Assembly: GCF_000801955.1 (NCBI RefSeq)
Contig: NZ_JSZO01000002.1
Location: 372,001 to 436,000 of the forward strand
Direction: 5' to 3'
DNA from: Ralstonia sp. A12
GTDB lineage: Bacteria; Pseudomonadota; Gammaproteobacteria; Burkholderiales; Burkholderiaceae
DNA length: 64,000 nucleotides
In this document: positions 18,158-26,480 of the stretch, piece by piece
Layout of the letters: every line of letters begins with the position of its first letter
How positions within the stretch are numbered: position 1 is the stretch's first letter
Notes under the pieces: generated by a model
What the model was told of the DNA's origin: nothing
What the model saw: the letters and a program-made list of their open reading frames with translations, nothing else
Databases searched by the model: none
Program-made: the position numbers and the translations under genes

Positions 18158-18901
18158 ATGCCCATTCAATATCTCCGCCGCCTGACCAGCCCAGAGCGTA
18201 CCGAAGACGCCAACCGCCGGCTGGGCCAATCGCTGGCTTTCGTGGCCGGTGCCGCCAACGCAGGCGGTTTTCTCGCCGTCAAACAGTACACGTCGCACAT
18301 GTCCGGCATTGTCTCGGCGATGGCCGACGACCTCGTGCTGGGGGATTTCCTATTCGTGCTGGCGGGCTTCGCCTCGTTGTTGGCGTTCCTGTGCGGGGCG
18401 GCCTGTACGGCTGTGCTGGTCAACTGGGGGCGCCGGCGCAGCACGCAGAGTGAATTTGCATTGCCGCTCATGCTCGAGGCGGGGCTGCTGTTGCTCTTTG
18501 GTTTGATGGGCTCGTCGCTTGGGCAATACCGCCTCGTGTTCGTGCCGGCAACCGTGGCGCTGCTGTGCTTTCTGATGGGGTTGCAGAACGCCATCATCAC
18601 CAAGATTTCTAGGGCGGAAATCCGCACGACGCACGTGACCGGCTTGGCCACCGACATCGGCATCGAGGTCGGCAAGGCGCTGTATTGGAACCACGGGCAC
18701 CGCAATCTGCCGGCCGTGGTCGCCAATCGGCCCAAGCTGCGCTTGCTGGTCTCCCTGCTGGGGATGTTTTTCGTGGGCGGTGTCGCAGGCGCGCTGGGTT
18801 TCAAGCACGTGGGGTATGCCACCACCATCCCACTCGCATCAATTCTGATGCTGCTGGCCGTTGTGCCGGTGGTGGACGATCTGGTGGCACGCCGGAGGTA
18901 G
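18158..18901 (+). CDS. DUF1275 (YoaK-type) inner-membrane protein
   Basis: A 247-residue integral membrane protein of the DUF1275 family. Motifs seen: LAFVAGAANAGGFLAVKQYTSHMSGIVSAMADDL near the N-terminus, FLMGLQNAIITKISRAEIRTTHVTGLATDIG in the middle, then several hydrophobic helices (about six in total). The ATG at 18158 has AGGA at a good distance; an in-frame ATG at 18128 is possible. Biochemical function of the family is not established. It is oriented with flgKL but shows no flagellar feature, so its place may be incidental. Confidence 0.8.
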   Translation: MPIQYLRRLTSPERTEDANRRLGQSLAFVAGAANAGGFLAVKQYTSHMSGIVSAMADDLVLGDFLFVLAGFASLLAFLCGAACTAVLVNWGRRRSTQSEFALPLMLEAGLLLLFGLMGSSLGQYRLVFVPATVALLCFLMGLQNAIITKISRAEIRTTHVTGLATDIGIEVGKALYWNHGHRNLPAVVANRPKLRLLVSLLGMFFVGGVAGALGFKHVGYATTIPLASILMLLAVVPVVDDLVARRR

Positions 18902-18926
18902 CGTTTTGCTCAGCGCGGTAGCTGCA

Positions 18927-19655
18927 TCAGATCATGCCGCCGTTGACGCCAATGACCTGTCGCGTGACATACGATGCCGCATCCGACATCAGAAAGCCCA
19001 CCACGGCAGCCACCTCTGCCGGTTGCCCGACGCGGTTCATCGGTACCGCTTCCAGCGCCTGGTCCAGGTGCTCCATGTGCGCCAGCATCTCGGTCTCGAT
19101 CAGCCCCGGTGCCACGCAGTTGACGGTGATGCGACGCGAGGCCAGCTCCACCGCCAGCGCCTTGGACGCGCCAATCAACCCTGCCTTGGCTGCGCTGTAG
19201 TTGACCTGCCCGCGGTTGCCCATCACGCCTGAGACGGACGCAATGGTGACAATGCGCCCGCCCTGGCGCGCTCGCACCATCGGCATGGTGAGCGGGTGCA
19301 CGACGTTGTAGAAACCGTCCAGGCCAGTCTCCAGCACGATGTCCCAGTCTTCGTCTGTCAGGGCAGGGAAAGCTGCGTCGCGGGTGACGCCTGCACACAA
19401 GACGATGCCGTAGTAGGCGCCGTGTGCTTCCACGTCGGCTTCGAGCTGTGTGCGGCAGGCAGTGCGGTCGCGCACGTCGAACTGCAGGACGCGGGCCTTG
19501 CCGCCCTGCGTTTGGATGTCAGCCACGACGGCCTCGGCCTCTTTGCGGCCGCTGCGGCAATGGACCGAGACGTCGAACCCGTCAGACGCCAGTTGGTAGG
19601 CGATTGCGCGGCCGATGCCACGGCTTGCGCCCGTCACAAGAACACGGCGGCTCAT
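18927..19655 (-). CDS. fabG: FabG-like short-chain reductase
   Basis: A 242-residue NADPH-dependent short-chain dehydrogenase, closest in pattern to 3-oxoacyl-ACP reductase. The Rossmann motif is VLVTGASRGIGRAIA; NAG is replaced by LCAGVTRD; the catalytic set appears as Ser in IASVSGVMGNRGQ and as Tyr/Lys in VNYSAAKAGL. The C-terminus ends in the usual GVNGGMI. It lies downstream of fliR in the same direction with an 80-nt gap, so it may be the last gene of the fliLMNOPQR transcript. Whether it serves primary fatty acid synthesis, an aryl-polyene-like pathway or an acyl modification is not visible here. Confidence 0.82.
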   Translation of the reverse strand: MSRRVLVTGASRGIGRAIAYQLASDGFDVSVHCRSGRKEAEAVVADIQTQGGKARVLQFDVRDRTACRTQLEADVEAHGAYYGIVLCAGVTRDAAFPALTDEDWDIVLETGLDGFYNVVHPLTMPMVRARQGGRIVTIASVSGVMGNRGQVNYSAAKAGLIGASKALAVELASRRITVNCVAPGLIETEMLAHMEHLDQALEAVPMNRVGQPAEVAAVVGFLMSDAASYVTRQVIGVNGGMI

Positions 19656-19734
19656 GTGGTGAGACTCCCTGAAGTAGATGCTTGAATGTGTGCAAGCCTA
19701 ACAGCAGAGGAAGGGGCAGAGGCGCAATGCCGTT

Positions 19735-20529
19735 CTAGCGGGGCAACGTTCCGAATTGAGTGAACGCCCGCCCGCTGAGATCCAGCGCATCCATCACCGA
19801 GCGCTCCACCACCGGCGCAAGCGAGGTCATCATCACCATGAGGAGCATCAGCCCCACCACTAGCGTGGCGGAGATCCCCACGGCAAATGGGTTGAGCGCC
19901 TGTGCGGTGCGTGCGAGCACGGCAAAGCCCAGGTTGACGATCATCATGATGGCGATGATCGGCAGGGCGATGCGTATGGCCAGCGCGAAGGCGATGGCAC
20001 CGCCTTGGGCCAAGGTCTGCCAGCCGGGATTGGCCAGCGGCGTGGCCGCGATGGGCAGTGCGGTAAAGCTGTCGAACAGGGCGTGCAGCAGCACGAGATG
20101 CCCGTCTCCGGCAATGAAGGCGGTGATGGCCGTGAGGTTGAGGAAGCGGCCGAGCAACATGCTGCTTTCGGTCTGTTGCGGGTCGACCAGCGTGGCAAAG
20201 CCCAGGCCGATCTGTATCGACATCAGCTCGCCTGCGCCGCTGATGGCGCTGAAAACGAGCTGCACACAAAACCCGAGCGACAGCCCGATCGCCACTTGCA
20301 GCAGGGTGATCCACAGCCCCTCGTAGGAGCCGACCGACACCTCCGGCGGCACCGGCAGCATGGGCGCCAGCGCCACCGTGATGATGACGCCGAACGCCAC
20401 CTTGACCGACATCGGCACTTCGGTGTTGGCAAACGGCGGCGCAATGGCGATGAACGCCAGCACGCGCACGAGCGGCCACCAGTACATGGCGATCCAGCCG
20501 TTGAGCTGAGTGGCGGTGAACTGGATCAT
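19735..20529 (-). CDS. fliR: FliR, export-gate protein
   Basis: A 264-residue polytopic inner-membrane protein of the flagellar type III export gate. Motifs: RVLAFIAIAPPFANTEVP, VKVAFGVIITVALAPML, SIQIGLGFATLVDP and LPIIAIMMIVNLGFAVLARTAQ. It forms the gate core with FliP and FliQ. It lies downstream of fliQ by 31 nt on the minus strand. Confidence 0.93.
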   Translation of the reverse strand: MIQFTATQLNGWIAMYWWPLVRVLAFIAIAPPFANTEVPMSVKVAFGVIITVALAPMLPVPPEVSVGSYEGLWITLLQVAIGLSLGFCVQLVFSAISGAGELMSIQIGLGFATLVDPQQTESSMLLGRFLNLTAITAFIAGDGHLVLLHALFDSFTALPIAATPLANPGWQTLAQGGAIAFALAIRIALPIIAIMMIVNLGFAVLARTAQALNPFAVGISATLVVGLMLLMVMMTSLAPVVERSVMDALDLSGRAFTQFGTLPR

Positions 20530-20560
20530 GGTGGATGGCGGCTAGGTCAGCTCGGTGACG

Positions 20561-20830
20561 TCAATTCACGTAGTTGGGGATGTTGGTGAGCAGATCGCGC
20601 GTGTAGTCGACGATCACGCTCACGAGCCATGGGCCGGCCAGGATCATGGTGGCGGCCACGGCCACCAGCTTGGGAATGAACGACAGCGATTGCTCGTTCA
20701 GCTGCGTGGCAGCCTGGAACACCGCCATCAGGAGGCCGACCACCAGCGACACCAACAGCATGGGCGCACCCACCATCATGGCGACTTGCATCGCCTGGCG
20801 CGCCATATCCAATACGTACTCGGGTGTCAT
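20561..20830 (-). CDS. fliQ: FliQ, export-gate protein
   Basis: An 89-residue, two-helix inner-membrane protein. The sequence MTPEYVLDMARQAMQVAMMV and LVVGLLMAVFQAATQLNEQS is typical of FliQ, with the cytoplasmic loop FIPKLVAVAATMILAGPWL between and after the helices. It is part of the FliPQR core complex. It starts 9 nt after fliP ends. Confidence 0.94.
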   Translation of the reverse strand: MTPEYVLDMARQAMQVAMMVGAPMLLVSLVVGLLMAVFQAATQLNEQSLSFIPKLVAVAATMILAGPWLVSVIVDYTRDLLTNIPNYVN

Positions 20831-20839
20831 GACGGCTCC

Positions 20840-21589
20840 TTATTGCACAAAGCTCTGGGCCAGCGAGCCCAGCAGCAGGTGCCAGCCATCCACCAGCACA
20901 AACAGCATGATCTTGAACGGTAGCGAGAAGATGGATGGCGTGACCATCATCATCCCCATCGACATCAGCACGGCCGCCACCACAATGTCGATCACCAGGA
21001 ACGGGATGAAGATGGCAAACCCGATCTGGAACGCGCTCTTCAATTCACTGGTGACAAAGGCGGGAATGAGCGCGCGCATGGGCGTCTGCTCAGGGCTGGC
21101 GATGGGCGGCATGTTGCCCATCTTCACGAACAGGGCGAGGTCCGGCTCGCGCGTCTGCTTGAGCATGAACTGGCGCAGCGGCGTGGCGGCCGTGTCCATG
21201 GCCTGTTCCACGGTGATCTTGCTGTCGCGCAGCGGCACGTAGGCGTCGGTATAGACCTTGTCGAGCACCGGCGACATGACGAAGAACGTGAGGAACAGCG
21301 CCAGCCCGATCAGCACCTGGTTGGGTGGGGTGGTTTGCGTGCCCAGCGCATGGCGCAGCAACGACAGCACGATGATGATGCGGGTGAAGCTGCTCATCAT
21401 CAGGATGATGGCCGGCAGGAAACCGAGCGACGTGAGGAAGATCAGCGTCTGCACCGGCAGCGTATAGCTCTGCCCGCCGGCGCTGCCCGAGAGCAGCGGC
21501 AGACCGGGTTGTGCCTGAGCAAACACGGCAGGCGCCGCGCACAGCAGCGCCAGTGCCATCAAGCAACGGAAGACAGCACGCATGTTCAT
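20840..21589 (-). CDS. fliP: FliP, export-gate protein
   Basis: A 249-residue export-gate protein with a cleavable signal peptide ([16 protein letters not shown]), as usual for FliP. Family motifs: [60 protein letters not shown], and the C-terminal [20 protein letters not shown]. The start at 21589 overlaps the fliO stop as ATGA, indicating translational coupling. Confidence 0.94.
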   Translation of the reverse strand: MNMRAVFRCLMALALLCAAPAVFAQAQPGLPLLSGSAGGQSYTLPVQTLIFLTSLGFLPAIILMMSSFTRIIIVLSLLRHALGTQTTPPNQVLIGLALFLTFFVMSPVLDKVYTDAYVPLRDSKITVEQAMDTAATPLRQFMLKQTREPDLALFVKMGNMPPIASPEQTPMRALIPAFVTSELKSAFQIGFAIFIPFLVIDIVVAAVLMSMGMMMVTPSIFSLPFKIMLFVLVDGWHLLLGSLAQSFVQ

Positions 21590-21984
21590 TCCGACTTCCC
21601 TGTGTTGCCTGTGAAGCGGCGCTTGAGTTCGCTGGCCAGTGCATCGGCAAAGGCGGGCGGCTTGCTGCCGGGTGTGGTGTTGTTGTCGGTGTGCGGCGTG
21701 GTTGCCGTGGCGGCATCTGCCGGGCGCGGCAGCGTGTGCAGCGTCTGCACGTGCTGCTGCGTAACGCCCAGCACCAGCCATGTGTCTTCCACTTCCACCA
21801 CTACGACTTTCTCGCGGGCGCCCAGCATCTGCTGCGCCACCACCGAGATGACCTGGCTCCGGCGCCCGGGGCCCATGCCCGCGCGGTGCTGCAGCCTGCG
21901 CAGCAGCCAGCCGGCTGCCACGATCATGGCCAACACTACAAACAGCCCGCCAAGCGTGCGGGCCCAATCAACTGCATGGTTCAT
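21586..21984 (-). CDS. fliO: FliO, export-gate assembly protein
   Basis: A 132-residue protein with one N-terminal membrane helix ([21 protein letters not shown]) and a cytoplasmic part ([39 protein letters not shown]) typical of FliO. It helps assemble the FliP ring. The C-terminal tail is low-complexity. Its upstream neighbour is fliN, but a 167-nt gap carrying an 89-bp repeat separates them. Confidence 0.88.
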   Translation of the reverse strand: MNHAVDWARTLGGLFVVLAMIVAAGWLLRRLQHRAGMGPGRRSQVISVVAQQMLGAREKVVVVEVEDTWLVLGVTQQHVQTLHTLPRPADAATATTPHTDNNTTPGSKPPAFADALASELKRRFTGNTGKSE

Positions 21985-22047
21985 TTCAACACCTTGCCCG
22001 GGGGGAGCATTGGTTGCTGTCAGGGTGCGTCGAACCGGCTCCCGATC

Positions 22048-22136
22048 CTACTGCGCGGCCCGATCTTGGCCCTGTGATGCTCACCGTACCCATGTACGGT
22101 TGCGCTTCTCGAGCCAACCTCGGGCCGCTCGCTACG
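22048..22136. repeat. 89-bp dispersed repeat, copy A
   Basis: Matches the reverse complement of 26378-26466 over 89 bases without gaps, with about nine mismatches. It has the partly symmetric core CCGTACCCATGTACGG. It sits between fliN and fliO inside an operon and codes for nothing evident. Resembles dispersed intergenic repeats of the REP/MITE kind. Confidence 0.75.
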
Positions 22137-22151
22137 GATCGTGACCGGTTC

Positions 22152-22604
22152 TTAGCGATTCAACTTACGGATACGTTCAGACGGCGTGATGATGTCGGTC
22201 AGGCGGATACCGAACTTCTCGTTCACGACCACCACTTCGCCCTGGGCGATCAGGTAACCGTTCACCAGCACGTCCATCGGCTCACCGGCCAGTGCGTCCA
22301 GCTCCACCACCGAGCCCTGTGCCAACTGCAGCAGGTTCTTGATGGGCACCTTGGTGCGGCCCAGTTCCACCGTCAACTGCACGGGGATGTCCAGGATCAT
22401 GTCGATGTCGTTACGCGAGTTGCCGGTCGCACTGGGGCTATCGACAACCAGCGGCTTGAACACCGAATCGGCGGCCGGCGTGGCGGCCGGCGGATTGGAG
22501 GCTGCACGTTGCGCCGCCTCCAGGGCCATGGCCTCTTCCATCGTCATCTCGACGTCAATGTCGTCGGCGCCGGTCTCGGGGTTCATGGTCGGTTCAGTTG
22601 TCAT
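22152..22604 (-). CDS. fliN: FliN, C-ring switch protein
   Basis: A 150-residue switch protein. The acidic, Ala/Met-rich N-terminus (EMTMEEAMALEAAQRAA) is followed by the SpoA domain: DMILDIPVQLTVELGRTKVPI, KNLLQLAQGSVVELD, GEPMDVLVNGYLIAQGEVVVV and NEKFGIRLTDIITPSERI. The ATG at 22604 lies within the last codons of fliM, an 11-nt overlap, which points to translational coupling. It forms the bottom of the C ring and docks export substrates. Confidence 0.94.
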   Translation of the reverse strand: MTTEPTMNPETGADDIDVEMTMEEAMALEAAQRAASNPPAATPAADSVFKPLVVDSPSATGNSRNDIDMILDIPVQLTVELGRTKVPIKNLLQLAQGSVVELDALAGEPMDVLVNGYLIAQGEVVVVNEKFGIRLTDIITPSERIRKLNR

Positions 22605-23601
22605 CGTCAGACTCCATGGCAGATTCACTGCCGCTCATATTCAGCATGCGGTTAACCCGCAGGGCGTATTGACCGTTGAAGGTGCCGTAGTTGCATTCCA
22701 TGACGGGCACGCCGTCTACCTTGGCCGTCACGGAATCGTCCAGCTCCACCGGCAAGACATCGCCCACCTTCATGTTCAGAAGGTCGGAAAACTGCACGCG
22801 GGCGGTGGTCAGGTCGGCAACCAGTTCCACCTCGGCGGTTTGCACCTGTTGTGAGAGCAGCCGCACCCAGCGCTTGTCCACTTCCAGCGCCTCGCCCTGA
22901 ATGGCGGAGGTCAGCCGGTCGCGGATCGGTTCGATCATCGTGTAGGGCATGCAGATGTGCACATCGCCGCCGTTGCTGCCCAGCTCCACGCTGAAGCTGG
23001 TCGTGACCACCACCTCGTTGGGCGTGGCCACGTTGGCGAATTCGGTGTGCATTTCCATGCGCAGTTGTTCGAACTCGATCGGGTAGATCGGCTGCCACGC
23101 CTTGGCGTAGTGATCGAACATGAGCTGCAGCATGCGCTGGATGATGCGCTGCTCGACGTCGGTAAAGTCGCGGCCTTCCACGCGCATGTGGAAGCGCCCA
23201 TCACCACCGAACAGGTTGTCGACCACCAGGAAGATCAGGTTGGGATCGAACACGAACAGCGCCGTGCCGCGTAGCGGCTTGACGTGCACGAGGTTGATGG
23301 CGGCCGGCACGACCAGGTTGCGGATGAACTCGCTGTACTTCTGGACCTTTACCGGCCCAACGGAGATCTCCGCATTGCGACGCATGAAGTTGAACAACCC
23401 CAGACGCCAGTTGCGCGCAAACCGCTCGTTGATGATTTCCAGCGTGGGCATGCGCCCACGGACGATGCGCTCCTGAGAGCCCAGGTTATAGGTGCGTACA
23501 CCAGACGGGTCGGCCGCGACAGGTTCCTCGTCGACCTCGTTGGTGACGCCCTTGAGGAGCGCATCGATCTCCTCCTGGGAAAGAAACTCTTCCTTGAGCA
23601 T
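22594..23601 (-). CDS. fliM: FliM, C-ring switch protein
   Basis: A 335-residue switch protein. The N-terminal LSQEEIDALLKGV is the CheY-phosphate binding segment, followed by the CheC-like middle domain (LEIINERFARNWRLGLFNFM, GTALFVFDPNLIFLVVDNLF, GGDGR) and a C-terminal SpoA domain. The presence of the EIDALL motif implies classical CheY control of rotation, though che genes lie elsewhere. It starts one base after the fliL stop. Confidence 0.95.
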   Translation of the reverse strand: MLKEEFLSQEEIDALLKGVTNEVDEEPVAADPSGVRTYNLGSQERIVRGRMPTLEIINERFARNWRLGLFNFMRRNAEISVGPVKVQKYSEFIRNLVVPAAINLVHVKPLRGTALFVFDPNLIFLVVDNLFGGDGRFHMRVEGRDFTDVEQRIIQRMLQLMFDHYAKAWQPIYPIEFEQLRMEMHTEFANVATPNEVVVTTSFSVELGSNGGDVHICMPYTMIEPIRDRLTSAIQGEALEVDKRWVRLLSQQVQTAEVELVADLTTARVQFSDLLNMKVGDVLPVELDDSVTAKVDGVPVMECNYGTFNGQYALRVNRMLNMSGSESAMESDDDN

Positions 23602-23602
23602 G

Positions 23603-24097
23603 TCACTGGATCACGAAGTTGGTGAACAGGACGTCTGCCACCGGCGATTCCTTGCCGACAGCCTTGAACACCTGCTCGCATTGTTCGACGATTTCCTTGG
23701 CCAGCGCGGCCTTGCCCTCTGCCGGATACAGCTCGGTGGGCGACTTGCTGGCCAGCAGCGTCAGGATCCGGCTGCGTAACTCGGGCGTGTAGGTCTTGAT
23801 GCCCTCTTCAGCGTGCTTGTCGAAGCTTTTGAAGGTGATGCCGATCTGCAGATAGCGATCGCTGCCTTCCTCGGGCTTCAGGTTGACGGTGAGGGTGTCC
23901 ATCGCCACGAAGACCGGCTCTTTGGGCTTGGCCGGGGCAGCAGGGGATGCAGCGTGATTGCCGCCTCCCAGGAAGAACCAGGCAGCGGCGCCGCCCATGC
24001 CGACGAGCACGAGCACGATCAGGATGATCAGCAGCAGCTTGGTGGAGCCGCCCTTTGCGGGGGCGGGGGCGGTAGTGGCGGCAGCAGCTTCGGCCAT
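23603..24097 (-). CDS. fliL: FliL, stator-associated basal-body protein
   Basis: A 164-residue single-pass membrane protein. After a short Ala/Thr-rich cytoplasmic tail comes a membrane helix (KLLLIILIVLVLVGMGGAAAW), and then a periplasmic stomatin-like FliL domain (FVAMDTLTVNLKPEEGSDRYLQIGI, ending VADVLFTNFVIQ). It supports torque or swarming by acting on stators. It is the first gene of fliLMNOPQR and is divergent from the GGDEF-EAL gene. The ribosome site is weak. Confidence 0.9.
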   Translation of the reverse strand: MAEAAAATTAPAPAKGGSTKLLLIILIVLVLVGMGGAAAWFFLGGGNHAASPAAPAKPKEPVFVAMDTLTVNLKPEEGSDRYLQIGITFKSFDKHAEEGIKTYTPELRSRILTLLASKSPTELYPAEGKAALAKEIVEQCEQVFKAVGKESPVADVLFTNFVIQ

Positions 24098-24385
24098 GGG
24101 GATCACTCGGAGGCTATGGGGGGGTGGGCCTTCCCAGCTCGAAATCCGTAAATTCCAGAGTCGGGTTCTCGGATGGCATTCTTCCCCACCTCTGTCCAGC
24201 TCATTCCGGCAAGAAACGCGGTCAATCCCGTCTATCTCGGGGGTTTGCGGCAAAGCGAGGTGGCCGTTGAGTGACTTAAAAGTAATTAATAGAGCACTTT
24301 TTTTGAGGCGTGACCCGCTTTCAGGCGCCTTGCGCATCTCCCGGCAAGCAAACCTCCGCGTAAAAGTGATGTCCGCCCGAAAGAT

Positions 24386-26347
24386 TTGCCTGTGCGTGCC
24401 GTTGTAGTTCTGCAAAGGGCGTCGGACGGGTTTCCGGCGCCGCATACATGTGTTGCCGTCCTGCCGGAAGCTGTCTTGAATTCCTTGCCCTTTCCCACCC
24501 ACGCTGCTCTTGCACCTGTCGATGCCGACAGGCTGCCGGCCGACTGTCCGGCACGCGGCGAGCCGCCGGGCTTCTGCCCGAAGCTCGACCTGCTGTCGAT
24601 GGTCAACGCGTTGACCGAGGGCATTCTGGTGTGCGACGGGCAGCGCCGGGTGACGTACGCCAACCCCAGCGCCGCACGCTTGCTGGGTGTGCCGGTGGCC
24701 GAGTTGATCGGCCGCACGCTGGCACAGGTGGTGTTGTCGGCCGTTGACGAGTTCGAGACGACCATCCACGACACCGACTGGCCCGACCGCGACGTGATGG
24801 CCGAGGGCCTGCCGCAGTTGAACCAGATTTTCGGGCTGCACTGTCAGGATGGCCGCACCGTGTGGGTGTCGAGCAACTGGACACCGCTGTACGCCGAGGG
24901 CGGCCACGCGATGACCGCCGTGCCAGCGGCCGGGTCCAATGCGGCCTTGCCGCCGTACTCCGTGCTGGTGTCGCTGGTCGACATTACGCAGATCCGCGAG
25001 GCGCAGCAGCGCATCCGCCATCTGGCCACGCACGACACGCTCACCGGTTTGCTGAACCGCTCCGCGCTGGAAGACCGCCTGGAGCACGCACTGGCCATCG
25101 CGCGACGCAACCGCACGCGCGTCTCGGTCATGTTCCTGGATCTGGATCGTTTCAAGAACGTCAACGACACGCTGGGCCACCAGTTTGGCGACATGCTGCT
25201 GCGTGAAGTGGCAGCCCGCCTGCAGGCTTGTGCGCGCGAGGCCGACACGGTGGCGCGCCTGGGCGGCGACGAATTTGTCGTCATGCTCGAATCGCTCGAC
25301 GGCCTGGGCACGCGCCGCGTGGCCGAGCGCATTCTCTCGGCCATCAGCGCGCCGTTCTATATCGAAGGGCAGGAGCTGTTCCTGGGCGTGTCGATCGGTA
25401 TTGCCGTGGCACCGCACGACGGCGACGACCCCAACACCTTGCTGCGCAAGGCTGACGCGGCCATGTACCTGGCCAAGGAGCGCGGCCGCAACAACTTCCA
25501 GACCTTCACCAGCGACCTGGACGACCGCGTTTCGCGCCGCTTCCGCATTGAATCGGGTCTGCGCCGCGCCAGCGACCGCAACGAGTTCTATGCCGACTAC
25601 CAGCCGCGCGTGGACGTGAAGAGTGGCCGCATTGTCAGCGTCGAGGCGCTCATCCGCTGGAACTCGGCAGACTTCGGCCGCATGATGCCCGGCCAGTTCA
25701 TTCAAGACGCGGAAGAGACCGGCCTGATCGTCGAGATCGACCGCTGGATCTTGCGCGCCGCTTGCGATCAGCTTGCGCGCTGGCGCCGCATCGGGCTGCC
25801 GCAACTGCGCATGTCGATCAACCTGTCGGGGCAGGCCTTCAGCTCGGGGCAGCTCAGTGCCATGGTGCGCGGGGCGTTGTCCACCAGCGGTTTGCCGGGT
25901 GATGCGGTTGAACTGGAGATGACCGAGGGCATCCTGATCCGCGATGATCCTTCGCTGCATGCGTTGCTGACCGAGCTGCGCGCGATGGGCGTGTCGCTGG
26001 CGCTGGATGATTTCGGCACCGGATATTCATCGCTGTCGTATCTGCACCGGTTCCCGATCGATACGCTCAAGATCGACCGCTCCTTCGTGCAGGATTTGCC
26101 GCACGTAGCCGAGCGCGCCGCCATCACGCGGGCCATCATCATGATGGCGCAGGCGATGGGCATGAAGACCGTGGCCGAAGGCGTGGAAACCACCGGGCAG
26201 CTCGATTTCCTGCGCGAGGTCGGCTGCGACGAGTATCAGGGGTATCTGCTCACGCGGCCGCTGGAGCCCTCCGCCGTGCAGGACCTGGTGCGCGAGAACG
26301 TGCGCCAGTACGGTATGCGCCTACCGCGCGAGCCGCGTCTTCTGTGA
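24386..26347 (+). CDS. PAS-GGDEF-EAL cyclic-di-GMP enzyme
   Basis: A protein of up to 653 residues with PAS (about 65-190), GGDEF (about 215-375) and EAL (about 395-640) domains. The GGDEF motif is intact (RLGGDEFVVML, near residue 293). The EAL domain has VSVEALIRWNS near residue 420, NLSGQAFSSGQL, EMTEGILIRDD, LDDFGTGYSSLSYL and KTVAEGVET, so both cyclase and phosphodiesterase activities look possible. The start is uncertain: the frame opens with TTG at 24386, and the first ATG is at 24599, just before the PAS core. It lies between fliL and fliC and probably links cyclic-di-GMP to motility; direction of the effect is not visible. Confidence 0.88.
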   Translation: MPVRAVVVLQRASDGFPAPHTCVAVLPEAVLNSLPFPTHAALAPVDADRLPADCPARGEPPGFCPKLDLLSMVNALTEGILVCDGQRRVTYANPSAARLLGVPVAELIGRTLAQVVLSAVDEFETTIHDTDWPDRDVMAEGLPQLNQIFGLHCQDGRTVWVSSNWTPLYAEGGHAMTAVPAAGSNAALPPYSVLVSLVDITQIREAQQRIRHLATHDTLTGLLNRSALEDRLEHALAIARRNRTRVSVMFLDLDRFKNVNDTLGHQFGDMLLREVAARLQACAREADTVARLGGDEFVVMLESLDGLGTRRVAERILSAISAPFYIEGQELFLGVSIGIAVAPHDGDDPNTLLRKADAAMYLAKERGRNNFQTFTSDLDDRVSRRFRIESGLRRASDRNEFYADYQPRVDVKSGRIVSVEALIRWNSADFGRMMPGQFIQDAEETGLIVEIDRWILRAACDQLARWRRIGLPQLRMSINLSGQAFSSGQLSAMVRGALSTSGLPGDAVELEMTEGILIRDDPSLHALLTELRAMGVSLALDDFGTGYSSLSYLHRFPIDTLKIDRSFVQDLPHVAERAAITRAIIMMAQAMGMKTVAEGVETTGQLDFLREVGCDEYQGYLLTRPLEPSAVQDLVRENVRQYGMRLPREPRLL

Positions 26348-26355
26348 TTTCGAGT

Positions 26356-26377
26356 CTTTTCGGGGTGTCCCGAAAAG
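26356..26377. other. Hairpin downstream of the GGDEF-EAL gene
   Basis: A perfect 9-bp stem (CTTTTCGGG with CCCGAAAAG) and a 4-nt loop directly after the stop codon, ending where the 89-bp repeat begins. There is no T run beyond the stem on either strand, so termination is uncertain. It lies between two convergent genes. Confidence 0.45.
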
Positions 26378-26466
26378 CGTAGCGAGCCGCCCGAGGTTGG
26401 CGCGAGAAGCGCAGCCGTACACGTGTACGGCGAGCATCGCAGGGCCAAGATCGGGTGGCGCAGTAG
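26378..26466. repeat. 89-bp dispersed repeat, copy B
   Basis: Inverted relative to copy A at 22048-22136, about 90% identical. Its centre is the perfect 16-bp palindrome CCGTACACGTGTACGG. It is flanked by GGGTGTCC (26364-26371 region) and GGACACCC (just before 26481), which form an outer inverted repeat not seen at copy A. It lies between convergent genes. Confidence 0.75.
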
Positions 26467-26480
26467 CTTTGCAGGACACC

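Noticed and set aside
24361-24385. Possible sigma-28 promoter before the GGDEF-EAL gene (TAAAAGTG)
   Set aside because: The only -10-like partner lies 7 nt away instead of 11 and matches poorly.
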